Shown: in pieces, positions 9,281-17,336 of the stretch
Layout: each line of letters opens with the position of its first letter
Position numbering within the stretch: position 1 is the stretch's first letter
NCBI RefSeq assembly: GCF_051251565.1
Contig: NZ_JBPOFB010000001.1
Span: forward strand, 310,001 to 374,000
Direction: 5' to 3'
DNA: 64,000 nt
From: Marivita sp051251565
GTDB lineage: Bacteria; Pseudomonadota; Alphaproteobacteria; Rhodobacterales; Rhodobacteraceae
The notes under the pieces: generated by a model
The model's database searches: none
What the model saw: the letters and a program-made list of their open reading frames with translations, nothing else
Told to the model about the DNA's origin: nothing
Translations under genes and position numbers: made by a program

Positions 9281-11347
9281 TCACACCCCGTTAAAGCTGG
9301 GCTCCGAGTGCTGTTCCATCGCTGTCCCACACACCGGCGGCACGCGAAGCGGACCTGTACGCGCCAGGGTCAAAGCATCAGGCGGCGCATCGCGGTACAG
9401 CTCTGTAAATCCATGGCGTGCGGGCTTTCCCGTGCAGAAATTCATTGCGATGATCCGGGTTGCCGTGGCCGCAGCAGCACTTGTGCCGATGATCCGCGCA
9501 CCGGACCCGGACAGTACCCCAATCGATGGCAGGCCGGGCCGGAACCAGCCTTGGTCGGCAGTGGCTGTTGCGGCTGGCAGGTTGGCATCTACATGGACCT
9601 CGCCCTTGGTGCTGATCGCAACAGAGGCACTGCCACTATAGCCAGAGGGTTTTAGCGTGGATTGCGTATATCCCGCGATCCGCAGTGTGGAAGGCGACGT
9701 GCCGATGCCGTTCAGGCAGCCGAATCCGCGCACTGGGGTCAATGACAGGGGGGCCAACGGGCGGGGTGGTTTTGGCCGGGCAAGATCAACCAGATGGCTT
9801 TGCTGTCCGCCGGTGCCCAATTGCGTTGGATCGTCATCGCGCTGCACCCATATGTCGATGTGCCGTCCCGCGCATAACGGATCATGCCCTGTGTCGATGG
9901 TGATGGTCCAAAGACCCACTGGCGTGCGGCGACCCGCGCCAAGGTTGCCTGCGGTCGGGATCATCGCCAGCATGACGCGCCATCGGTCGCCAAGGTGTTT
10001 GTCCGCTGAAAGCTGGCCGATGTTTTTTCCGTCCATCTCAAGTTCGACAAAGCGTCTGGGGTCGCCATCGGTCATCGTGGGATCGGGTGACACTGCAATC
10101 GTTTGGACAAGGTCGGGGCTGCACCCGTGCGGCGGAGTGACCGTCACGGTCCAGCCTTCGAAATCCGTATCCGGTGGCAACCAAATCTCAAGATAACTGG
10201 ACGTCCGGTCATCTGGCTTGAGCTGCCAACCGATGCTGTAGGCGCCTGCGGTCATGTCGCGCGCCGAAATCCGGGCATGCATGTCATTGGCAAAGTTGTT
10301 GCCTGTGGGCATCACCAGTTCCGTGCAGGGCTGAAGCTTGCGGCGCTCGGTGATCAGGGTTTCTACCGCGCGTTCAAAGCTGGACTTGCCGTCATGCCGG
10401 TTCGCGCTCCAGCCGTAGCTGAAATTGATCACCAGCGGGATCTCGGTTCCGTCGAACGCATCGGCGATCATGCGGGCGCGGTTGAAGATGTATTCAATCG
10501 CGCTGAGCATCATCATTTCTTTGCCAAAGCCCGAGGTGTCCCAGGCAATCGTGTTGGGCAATTGTACTGCGATTATAGCCGCATCCTCGGGCAGGTCTTT
10601 GGCACCGACAAAGGGATCATTGCCCGCGGCGATCCCGGCAATATGCGCGCCGTGGGTGGCGTGGTGCATCAGCACGCTGTCCACTTCGGGCAAATCGCGG
10701 TCAATCGCATGTGCGGCCCGATAGGCCTGAATTTCGCGGTGGCCATGTTCTGCGCGCAGGTCGTTGATCTTTGTTCCGGTGATCTCGCGGCCAAAGGGGA
10801 CCGCGGCGGTGGTGTCGGCGCGGGCGGCTTGAAGCCAGCACAGGTTGATCCGCGTGTCGCCCACCGCGTCACGAAAGGCGCGATGCATGAACGGAATGCC
10901 ATCATCAATCACGCCAATGATCACGCGCGGCTTCGCCTTGGGCGGCGTCCACCCGTCAGGTTTGGTCCCTTCGGTATAGGTGATGGGCCATGTTGCCGGG
11001 TCGATGGGCATATTGAGCCGATAGCGCGTGCCGTTCAACCCGCTGAGGCAGCGGGCCAGTTCCGCATCGTCAGCACGGGTTTCGGCGTCGGAACCGACAG
11101 CCTTGGTCTTTAGGGCAAAGGGCATGATCTGCGGATTGGCGCGCCACAAAGGCGGCACGCGGACCTCGGCTGCGTCCGTATCGGCCGGAGAGCCCGCGCC
11201 TTCCATCAACGCGGTGATATGGGTGGCCGGTCCGGTGCGGATCGCGGGAAAGGCAAAGGGGCGGCCCAAATCCTCGGAGAAAACCCACCGTTCATAGGGG
11301 CCAGTATATGTGTCGATCTTTTCGTCGTCATGGCGATGCGGATACAT
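9281..11347 (-). CDS. Subtilisin-family (S8) serine peptidase, no signal peptide
   Basis: A 688-residue protein with an intact subtilase catalytic set: Asp148 in IGVIDDGI, His232 in THGAHIAGIAAG (variant of HGTHVAGI), oxyanion Asn350 in MPTGNNFAND, and Ser623 in GTSAAAAT. The Asp-Ser separation is long because a large beta-rich insertion (about residues 365-600) splits the domain. About 140 residues precede the catalytic domain, but there is no hydrophobic signal sequence, unusual for a subtilase. It starts 3 bases after the stop of the PAP2/haloperoxidase-like gene, so the two are co-transcribed and the protease may process or act with that partner. Substrate unknown. Confidence 0.85.
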   Translation of the reverse strand: MYPHRHDDEKIDTYTGPYERWVFSEDLGRPFAFPAIRTGPATHITALMEGAGSPADTDAAEVRVPPLWRANPQIMPFALKTKAVGSDAETRADDAELARCLSGLNGTRYRLNMPIDPATWPITYTEGTKPDGWTPPKAKPRVIIGVIDDGIPFMHRAFRDAVGDTRINLCWLQAARADTTAAVPFGREITGTKINDLRAEHGHREIQAYRAAHAIDRDLPEVDSVLMHHATHGAHIAGIAAGNDPFVGAKDLPEDAAIIAVQLPNTIAWDTSGFGKEMMMLSAIEYIFNRARMIADAFDGTEIPLVINFSYGWSANRHDGKSSFERAVETLITERRKLQPCTELVMPTGNNFANDMHARISARDMTAGAYSIGWQLKPDDRTSSYLEIWLPPDTDFEGWTVTVTPPHGCSPDLVQTIAVSPDPTMTDGDPRRFVELEMDGKNIGQLSADKHLGDRWRVMLAMIPTAGNLGAGRRTPVGLWTITIDTGHDPLCAGRHIDIWVQRDDDPTQLGTGGQQSHLVDLARPKPPRPLAPLSLTPVRGFGCLNGIGTSPSTLRIAGYTQSTLKPSGYSGSASVAISTKGEVHVDANLPAATATADQGWFRPGLPSIGVLSGSGARIIGTSAAAATATRIIAMNFCTGKPARHGFTELYRDAPPDALTLARTGPLRVPPVCGTAMEQHSEPSFNGV

Positions 11348-11350
11348 GGT

Positions 11351-12451
11351 TCAGACCTTTTGCGCTTCGGCGGTGGCACAGTCCCACAGCCACGAAAAGG
11401 TAGGTTTGCTGTCCAGCGTCACGGTGGCCCCTGTGGGGGTCAGGCCCTTGGCTGCCGCATCTGTCGGATTGCGTTGGTCTTCGTCGAAGAAATCCACATC
11501 ACTGGGTGTGTAGGAAAGCTCTTCGATTGCCGTGCCTGCACCCGCCCGGCCGAGCACAACCTGACCGACGATCCGGCCCAATGCGGCCCCGGACCAACTG
11601 TCAATCGGGTAGTGCACTCCCGCGACCGTGCGGTTCACCGCGATCCGTTCGGCAAGGCCGCGCAAGGATTTGATGCGCTGTTCTTGGTCTGACAGGCTGT
11701 CCCACGCCGTGACAAGCGCTTCGAGAACCGTGAGCACGGCATACGCCTCGGTTGCGTGGGCAGACGGAAAACTGCCATGCCCCGGCGTTGGGATCATCGG
11801 CATCAGCCGCGCATCGAGTTGATCGGGCCTGCGGATGGCAAGATGGTTCTTGACGATCATTGCGACATGCGCTGCGGCGACCTGTGTGGCAGTGATCAGC
11901 TCGAAGGTCTTTTTGTTCTGGGCGCTGTGCAGGCCAAGGATCATCGCAAAATAGGGGGTGGGAAAGCCAAGCTGAGAGGTGATCTCGGCACTGCGTTCGG
12001 CGCGCAGGGTGGCATAATCTGACACGAACCGGCATTGTGATCGCAACAAATCATTGGCAGGCCGGGCGAGCGTCAGGCAGGTGTGCCCGTCAAAGCTCAG
12101 AGTGACCCTGTCGGGGGCACCCTTGATGGCATCGGCGCCGATTCCGGCAAGAAATTCGCTGACATACAAAGACCCCCGCACCCAAGTTGCCAGACCGTTC
12201 AGATTGGCAGGATCGGAGAACCCAAGCTCTTTGTCTGTGGGCGTGCTGCCGTCTTCGGTGAGGTGACGCAGCCCTTCGGCAGTGGTTTGCAGGCCATGCG
12301 TGGTCATGGGATCGTAGCCGCCGGGATCTTCGCTGCCCAGAAAGCCGCCCAGTCCGGTAAAGTTTGTGCCGCCGCCGAAACCTCCAAACCCGCCAAAACC
12401 CCCGAACCCACCAAATCCGCCGAAGCCGCCAAATCCACCATATTGCGCCAT
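11351..12451 (-). CDS. PAP2 / vanadium-haloperoxidase-fold protein with N-terminal (GGF)7 tract
   Basis: A 366-residue enzyme with all three active-site motifs of the acid phosphatase/vanadium haloperoxidase superfamily: K201-x6-R208-P209 (KNHLAIRRP), P229-S-A-H232 (PSAHATEA), and R274-x5-H280-x3-D284 (NRTVAGVHYPID). It could bind phosphate as a phosphatase or vanadate as a haloperoxidase; sequence alone does not decide. The first 28 residues are MAQY, seven GGF triplets and GGG, followed by another glycine-rich stretch. There is no signal peptide and no obvious membrane helix bundle, so it belongs to the soluble branch. It is flanked by an S8 protease (3 bases downstream) and a regulator (32 bases upstream). 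Confidence 0.82.
   Translation of the reverse strand: MAQYGGFGGFGGFGGFGGFGGFGGFGGGTNFTGLGGFLGSEDPGGYDPMTTHGLQTTAEGLRHLTEDGSTPTDKELGFSDPANLNGLATWVRGSLYVSEFLAGIGADAIKGAPDRVTLSFDGHTCLTLARPANDLLRSQCRFVSDYATLRAERSAEITSQLGFPTPYFAMILGLHSAQNKKTFELITATQVAAAHVAMIVKNHLAIRRPDQLDARLMPMIPTPGHGSFPSAHATEAYAVLTVLEALVTAWDSLSDQEQRIKSLRGLAERIAVNRTVAGVHYPIDSWSGAALGRIVGQVVLGRAGAGTAIEELSYTPSDVDFFDEDQRNPTDAAAKGLTPTGATVTLDSKPTFSWLWDCATAEAQKV
12377..12439 (-). repeat. Seven 9-base units encoding the (Gly-Gly-Phe)7 tract
   Basis: These 63 bases encode seven consecutive GGF triplets in the PAP2/haloperoxidase-like protein. The codons differ between units (Phe TTT and TTC, Gly GGT, GGC, GGA and GGG), so the DNA units are not identical while the peptide is perfect. 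That pattern suggests the peptide is maintained by selection rather than being a fresh slippage product. Confidence 0.85.
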
Positions 12452-12483
12452 AATCTTTATCCCTCTGTTCTAAATGCTTTATG

Positions 12484-14124
12484 TTAAGTCAGCCCCGCCG
12501 CAGACAGCGCATCGATGACCAGTTTCCCGGTCTTGCTGTCTGCAGAGGGGTGTGTTTTGCGGTAGTCGTCCAAACTGAAATACGGAAAGCGTCGCAGGAG
12601 GTCTTGTGCGGTTGCGCGGGCTTCTTTGCCCCGGTCCAAAGCATGCAAGGCCGTGATCCGGCTGCGCAGGGTCGAGATATGTCGGTCATTCGATTCAAGC
12701 GACCGATCCGCAAGCTCCAGCGCTTTGGTGTAGTCGCCGCCAGCGAGGTAGGCGGAGCTTGCAAGGCTGTCGAAATAATACCCGAACGGATCAATCGGAG
12801 AAAGATCGCGCGCCATCGTGGTGGCCCGGATCGCGGACTGTCCTTCATCCCGAAACGCCATCAGCGATCCGCGCAGTAACCAGGACAAGCTTTCGCTTGG
12901 ATTGATGTCTTGCGCGGCGGAATAGCGGCGTTCGGCAACGTCCAAGTTCTTTAGGATATTGCCGTTCACAAAGCCGTCGATGGTCAGGCCAAAGCTGGAT
13001 TGTGGATCAAGATCAAGCGCCCGCGCGGTGCAATCAAGTGCGCGCTGCGTGTCGCCGGGGCGATCAATACTGTAATTCTTGAAGATGCTGAGGACGTACC
13101 ATTTGCCCAACCATGCAAAGACATGCGGATTGTTGGGCGCGCGCGCGGCGGCCTCATCAAGGAATTGCCGCGCGCGCAGGAAATCCCCCAGCTTGGGATG
13201 GTGCATCGCCGTGGCACCGGCGATCAGCAGCTTGTGATCGGGCAAGTCGGGAAGCGGGGTCTGCCGCCCCGCATGCAATGTCGTTTCGGCAATGGACCGC
13301 CCTACGGTCTGCACGACGTTGACCAGCCATGCCGACGCTTCTTGCGAAAAATGCCCGATGGGGCAAGACAAGTGACGGTTCCACAACAGTGTGCCAGTCT
13401 GCACATCGGTAAAATCGACATCTGCAATGAGCATGTCGCCTTGCCGCCGCATTGCTCCGGTCATGAGGTAATCCACATCAAGCGTTTCACGCACATTCAC
13501 GATGTCGATGAACCGCTGTGACATGGCGCGCCCGGACAGGTGCGATATTACCGACAGCAGGCTTGAGCGCGACATCATGCGGCAGGCTTCTTCGGCGACC
13601 CAGTCGCCCGCAATGGCCAGTTCGGTATCGCCTGGGGGGACCGTCAGAGGCAAGGCGCAGACCCGCGGCCTGATCCGCACCGGGCCGCGTTTGTTCGACA
13701 TGAAGCACAGCACTTTGGCAGAGCTTGGGTCGGTGCGCACGCTGTCTCGCCACGCGATGAACGATGGCTCGCGCACGTTAAGGTCATTGAGGAACGGTCC
13801 GTCAGATGGATGGCCGATCACCTTGACGCGGCCCATGTCGATCTCGATTTCCTTGTTTGTTACGGTCAGGATCGTGTCGAAATCAGCGCCGATTTTCTTG
13901 CGCAGATCCGACAGCGCGCGGCGGAGATTTTGATGCCCGCTTTCATAATCGGCAAACCCCCAAAGTGTTTCCTGTAGAAAACTGCGGGATCGGCGGTTCA
14001 GGGGGGCGGTGACCAGAAGCGCGAACAGCGCACGATGCTTGGCACTGGTGATTTCATCCGCATGCGCATCCGTCCGCCGCAGAACACATGTCCCGAATAA
14101 GGAAATCTCCAGCCCTGCGGCCAC
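12484..14124 (-). CDS. SARP-like transcriptional regulator with TolB-like and TPR regions
   Basis: A 546-residue cytoplasmic regulator. Residues about 5-100 resemble the OmpR/SARP winged-helix DNA-binding domain (ISLFGTCVLRR, KHRALFALLVTAP, FLQETLWGFADYESGHQNLRRALSDLRKKIG). The middle (LDVDYLMTGAMRRQGDMLIADVDFTDVQTGTLLWNRHL) matches the TolB-like domain found in HilA/CadC-type regulators. The C-terminal half has TPR-like helices (ARAPNNPHVFAWLGKWY, ALDLDPQSSFGL). It heads the unit that contains the haloperoxidase-fold enzyme and the protease, so it probably controls them. The start is a GTG with GGAGAG seven bases upstream. Confidence 0.75.
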   Translation of the reverse strand: MAAGLEISLFGTCVLRRTDAHADEITSAKHRALFALLVTAPLNRRSRSFLQETLWGFADYESGHQNLRRALSDLRKKIGADFDTILTVTNKEIEIDMGRVKVIGHPSDGPFLNDLNVREPSFIAWRDSVRTDPSSAKVLCFMSNKRGPVRIRPRVCALPLTVPPGDTELAIAGDWVAEEACRMMSRSSLLSVISHLSGRAMSQRFIDIVNVRETLDVDYLMTGAMRRQGDMLIADVDFTDVQTGTLLWNRHLSCPIGHFSQEASAWLVNVVQTVGRSIAETTLHAGRQTPLPDLPDHKLLIAGATAMHHPKLGDFLRARQFLDEAAARAPNNPHVFAWLGKWYVLSIFKNYSIDRPGDTQRALDCTARALDLDPQSSFGLTIDGFVNGNILKNLDVAERRYSAAQDINPSESLSWLLRGSLMAFRDEGQSAIRATTMARDLSPIDPFGYYFDSLASSAYLAGGDYTKALELADRSLESNDRHISTLRSRITALHALDRGKEARATAQDLLRRFPYFSLDDYRKTHPSADSKTGKLVIDALSAAGLT

Positions 14125-14259
14125 GCGCGTCTCTCCGGTTACGTAAGGGGATGCTAGCCGCGCTTTGCTCAGGAACCAAGCTGTTCACACTTATTTCACA
14201 GTATGTTGGGACTCTCATTTGCTAACCTTTCCCAACGGCTCAGGAAAAAGGACCGGTCC

Positions 14260-14451
14260 ATGTCCGAACAAAACGCGCAAGTGGTGATAGCAGACGCGGT
14301 CGATTTCTATCGGCAATGGCCCCAACTCAGAGAACGCGCTGAAAAACTGGTCGAAACCCGTGACATGGCAGAAGAGGACGCGGAACTCTTGCACTGGATG
14401 ATCAAGATGGTCGATATGGTCGGCCCGAACGATATCGCGCAGGAACAGTAA
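14260..14451 (+). CDS. Small conserved-looking helical protein, unknown function
   Basis: A 63-residue acidic protein (starts MSEQNAQVVIADAVDFYRQW; ends VGPNDIAQEQ) predicted from composition to be mostly helical. The ATG has a good AAAAAGGA ribosome-binding site and the gene ends at a strong hairpin terminator, so it looks like a real single-gene unit. A longer frame begins at 14203 but lacks a better ribosome site. It is divergent from the SARP-like regulator gene. I do not recognise the family. Confidence 0.65.
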   Translation: MSEQNAQVVIADAVDFYRQWPQLRERAEKLVETRDMAEEDAELLHWMIKMVDMVGPNDIAQEQ

Positions 14452-14466
14452 TCTTCTGGACATAAA

Positions 14467-14490
14467 AAAACCGACCCGAAGGTCGGTTTT
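14467..14490. terminator. Bidirectional intrinsic terminator
   Basis: Perfect 10-base arms AAAACCGACC (14467-14476) and GGTCGGTTTT (14481-14490) with a CGAA tetraloop, giving a U-tract on either strand. It lies between the converging small plus-strand gene and the minus-strand amino-acid binding protein gene and should stop both transcripts. Confidence 0.93.
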
Positions 14491-14515
14491 ACAGTGGTAT
14501 ATTGGTGGCCTGAGG

Positions 14516-15292
14516 TCACAGACCCCATTTCGCGGCGGTGGTCTCAAAGAACCCTTGCGCCTTTTTCAGTTCGATCCAGCTATTCACGTAGTTGATCCAG
14601 ACCTGATCGTTTTGCGGCAGGAGCATCGCAATCGGAGTGGGGGCGCGGGCGCCGTCAGTTTCGATCTTGCGCAGGTTCGGGAACTTGGTCAGCAGGGTCG
14701 ACCCTTCGATGTTTGATGTCACAAAGACATCCGAACGGCCCGACAGAACCTCTTGGAACCCACGCGCGGGCGCTTCGACCACTGTGATATCCGCAGCCGG
14801 GAACCATTCGCGGACCATTACCTCAAAGCTGGTGCCAAGCGTGGTCGCCACCTTCACGTCCGCCGCATTGATCGAATCCCAGCCCGAGAAGCGATAGACT
14901 TTGTCATCGGTGGTAAAGGGCAGGATTTCCACCGCGATATAGCTGTCGGAATACCCAGCCGCCTTGAGGCGTGCAGGACTGATCGAAGCCGATCCTGTCA
15001 TGTGGTAATTGCCCGCAACCACACCGTTGACGAGGGTTTTCCAATCGGTTGGGACGAATTCCAGCTCGACACCAAGGTCGGTGGCCAGTTCGGTCATGAC
15101 GTCGATATCATATCCGACAAAGGTGTTCGTGGCGGGGTCGCGCACGGACATCGGGTTCCAGTCGCCGGTTGTGCCAACCTTGAGCACACCGCCGCTCAGA
15201 ATATCCTGAAGCGCGGATTGGGCAGATGCGGGGGCCGCGAGGAATGACGCGGCAAACGCAGCCGCAAGTCCAAGGGATTTTAGAAATTTCAT
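14516..15292 (-). CDS. Polar amino-acid ABC transporter substrate-binding protein (SBP family 3)
   Basis: A 258-residue periplasmic protein with a Sec signal peptide (MKFLKSLGLAAAFAASFLAAPASA) and the family-3 opening GGVLKVGTTGDWNPMSV, followed by GYDIDVMTELATDLGVELEFVPTDW. It is transcribed away from an ATPase and permease of the same family on the plus strand; the three would form one importer. The MSVRDPATNTF and RFSGWDSIN segments recall cyclohexadienyl-dehydratase-like binding proteins, so the ligand may be an amino acid or a related acid. AAAGGAA lies upstream of the start. Confidence 0.88.
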   Translation of the reverse strand: MKFLKSLGLAAAFAASFLAAPASAQSALQDILSGGVLKVGTTGDWNPMSVRDPATNTFVGYDIDVMTELATDLGVELEFVPTDWKTLVNGVVAGNYHMTGSASISPARLKAAGYSDSYIAVEILPFTTDDKVYRFSGWDSINAADVKVATTLGTSFEVMVREWFPAADITVVEAPARGFQEVLSGRSDVFVTSNIEGSTLLTKFPNLRKIETDGARAPTPIAMLLPQNDQVWINYVNSWIELKKAQGFFETTAAKWGL

Positions 15293-15420
15293 GGGTATTT
15301 CCTTTTAGATGATGGCTTGGTCGGGTTACATAGGACAAAAGCTCCGACGATCATCGCACGCGGCTGATTTTTCTATACGCGCGCTATGTTACGAGCAACT
15401 TGGATCGATCGGAGGACGGC

Positions 15421-16161
15421 ATGGGCGCTGAGCGCGTTATCGAAATCAAAGGGCTGAACAAGTCCTTTGGGGATTTCCAGGTCCTGACAAAGGTCGACCT
15501 GACGGTCAGTCTTGGGGAACGCATTGTCATCTGTGGGCCTTCGGGGTCGGGCAAATCCACTTTAATCAGATGTGTCAATGGATTGGAACAATATGATTCC
15601 GGCAACATCACTGTTGACAGCATTTCCTTGAGCGAAAAAGGCGGCGCTGCCCGTGTGCGCGCCGAAGTGGGGATGGTGTTTCAGCAATTCAATCTGTTCC
15701 CGCATCTGTCCGTTCTGGAAAACCTGACCCTTGGTCCGATGAAAGCGCGAGGCTTGTCGCGCAAGGATGCTGATGCCTTGGCGATGCAATTGTTGGAACG
15801 CGTGCGCATTCCCGAACAGGCGCACAAACGTCCGCGTGACCTGTCAGGTGGCCAGCAGCAGCGCGTGGCGATTGCGCGATCCTTGTGCATGAAGCCCAAA
15901 ATCATGCTGTTCGATGAACCAACGTCAGCCCTTGATCCCGAGATGATCTCGGAGGTGCTTGATGTGATGGTGGAACTGGCCGAAGAGGGGATGACCATGC
16001 TGGTGGTGACCCACGAGATGGGATTTGCCCGCAAGGTGGCGGACCGGATGGTCTTTATGGATGGCGGCGAGATCGTCGAGACAGGCGCGCCATCCGCGGT
16101 GTTCGAAGCGCCGAAATCTCAGCGGTTCAAAGAATTTCTCGACAAGATACTGCAACATTGA
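15421..16161 (+). CDS. Polar amino-acid ABC transporter ATP-binding protein (GlnQ type)
   Basis: A 246-residue ATPase with Walker A GPSGSGKST, Q-loop MVFQQFNLFPHL, signature LSGGQQQRVAIARSL, Walker B IMLFDEPTSALDP and H-loop VVTHEMGFARKVA. The start is the ATG preceded by GGAGG at 15411-15415; a TTG 21 bases earlier is in frame but poorer. The permease gene follows after 10 bases. It is closely similar in layout to AapP in the same window, showing two separate amino-acid importers. Confidence 0.93.
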   Translation: MGAERVIEIKGLNKSFGDFQVLTKVDLTVSLGERIVICGPSGSGKSTLIRCVNGLEQYDSGNITVDSISLSEKGGAARVRAEVGMVFQQFNLFPHLSVLENLTLGPMKARGLSRKDADALAMQLLERVRIPEQAHKRPRDLSGGQQQRVAIARSLCMKPKIMLFDEPTSALDPEMISEVLDVMVELAEEGMTMLVVTHEMGFARKVADRMVFMDGGEIVETGAPSAVFEAPKSQRFKEFLDKILQH

Positions 16162-16171
16162 GGCTTCGCAC

Positions 16172-16942
16172 ATGACACGGTTTATCAAAGTCTGGGTGCT
16201 TCTGGGCGCTGTCTTGCTGGTTGCGGGATGTTCAGGTGGCGGCAATTGGGGATGGTACGTGATCGACCCCACCACCCCGCAAGGGCAATCCAACGTGCGC
16301 TTTTTGATCGGTGGGTTCTGGGCGACGATCCAGTTGTCCCTGATCGCGGCAGCCCTGTCGATGACGCTTGGGCTTTTGGTGGCGTTGCCGGGGATGTCTG
16401 CGAACCGGTGGGTCCGGTTGCCCTCGCGGATCTATATCGAATTTGTGCGCGCGATCCCGCTTTTGCCAATGCTGTTCTGGGTGTTTTATGGCTTGCCCGT
16501 GGTGATGCGATCGCTTGGCATGCCGATCAGCATCGACGCGTTTTGGGGTGCAGTGATCACGCTGGCGATATCCGACAGTGCCTTCACCGCCGAGATTTAC
16601 CGGTCAGGCATTCAGTCGATCCCGAAGGGTCAGTCCGAGGCGGCCCGCACTGTGGGTCTGACCTCCAGCCAGACAATGCGCTATGTGGTGCTTCCGCAAG
16701 CGATCCGTCGCATCCTGCCGCCGCTGGCCAACCAGTTCATCTATATCGTGAAAATGTCGGCCTTTGCATCGGTAATCGGGATGCAGGAACTGACCCGCCG
16801 AGCAAACGAGCTTGTGGTGACGGAATACCGGCCATTGGAGATCTACACGCTTCTGATCCTTGAATACCTTGTACTCGTGCTGATCATCAGCTTTTTCGTA
16901 CGATGGCTGGAGCGGAAGATGGGCGCGGATGAAAGCCGCTGA
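16172..16942 (+). CDS. Polar amino-acid ABC transporter permease with lipobox-like N-terminus
   Basis: A 256-residue permease of the HisM/GlnP family. Membrane segments, the opening GGFWATIQLSLIAAALSM, FVRAIPLLPMLFW and the EAA loop (EAARTVGLTSSQTMRYVVLPQAIRRILPP) are all typical. The odd part is the first 25 residues: MTRFIKVWVLLGAVLLVAGC followed by SGGG reads exactly like a lipoprotein signal peptide with lipobox LVAGC. It then continues into the permease without a break. The ATG chosen is the one after the upstream stop; a longer frame overlaps the ATPase gene and is unlikely. Confidence 0.88.
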   Translation: MTRFIKVWVLLGAVLLVAGCSGGGNWGWYVIDPTTPQGQSNVRFLIGGFWATIQLSLIAAALSMTLGLLVALPGMSANRWVRLPSRIYIEFVRAIPLLPMLFWVFYGLPVVMRSLGMPISIDAFWGAVITLAISDSAFTAEIYRSGIQSIPKGQSEAARTVGLTSSQTMRYVVLPQAIRRILPPLANQFIYIVKMSAFASVIGMQELTRRANELVVTEYRPLEIYTLLILEYLVLVLIISFFVRWLERKMGADESR

Positions 16943-16954
16943 AGGGAGAAAGAT

Positions 16955-17311
16955 ATGAGCTGGTCAGAATTCATGAAAGACACAGTCGGACGGCTGGACG
17001 TGATGCAAACGGAAACTCCGGAAACTTTTGCCGGGTTCAACCAGATGGGACGCGCAGCCAAGGCCAATGGCGCTTTGGACGAAAAGACCAAAGAACTGAT
17101 TGCCTTGGGCATCGCCATTGCAACGCGGTGCGACAGTTGCATCGCGTTTCATGTCAAATCGCTGGTGCGGCTCAAGACCAGCCGCGAAGAGCTGTGCGAG
17201 GCACTGGCCATGATCGCCTATATGGGCGGTGGGCCGTCAGTGGCGTTCAGTGCCAAGGCGCTTGAGGCGTATGACGAGTTTATGGGTGGGCCAGTAGGAA
17301 CATCGGTCTGA
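16955..17311 (+). CDS. AhpD-like / carboxymuconolactone decarboxylase family protein
   Basis: A 118-residue AhpD-fold protein. The redox motif is CDSC with the following histidine (RCDSCIAFHVKSLV), the usual CxxC-x3-H of peroxiredoxin-reducing or alkylhydroperoxidase-like family members. It is preceded by GAAGGGAGAAAG and lies 12 bases after the permease stop, so it is probably in the same transcript as the amino-acid transporter. The reason for that pairing is not clear. It converges with the TetR gene. Confidence 0.88.
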   Translation: MSWSEFMKDTVGRLDVMQTETPETFAGFNQMGRAAKANGALDEKTKELIALGIAIATRCDSCIAFHVKSLVRLKTSREELCEALAMIAYMGGGPSVAFSAKALEAYDEFMGGPVGTSV

Positions 17312-17336
17312 GCGGGATACAGTCTTTAGGCCGTTG

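Noticed and set aside
8946..9284. 112-codon minus-strand frame whose GTG overlaps the S8 protease stop (GTGA)
   Set aside because: Although the overlap mimics coupling, the translation is Ser/Arg/Pro-rich without motifs, covers the hairpin region and runs antisense into the amidase gene.
12440..12451. YGGF at the N-terminus of the haloperoxidase-like protein, which matches the start of enkephalin peptides
   Set aside because: Chance match created by Tyr next to the GGF repeat; no biological link.
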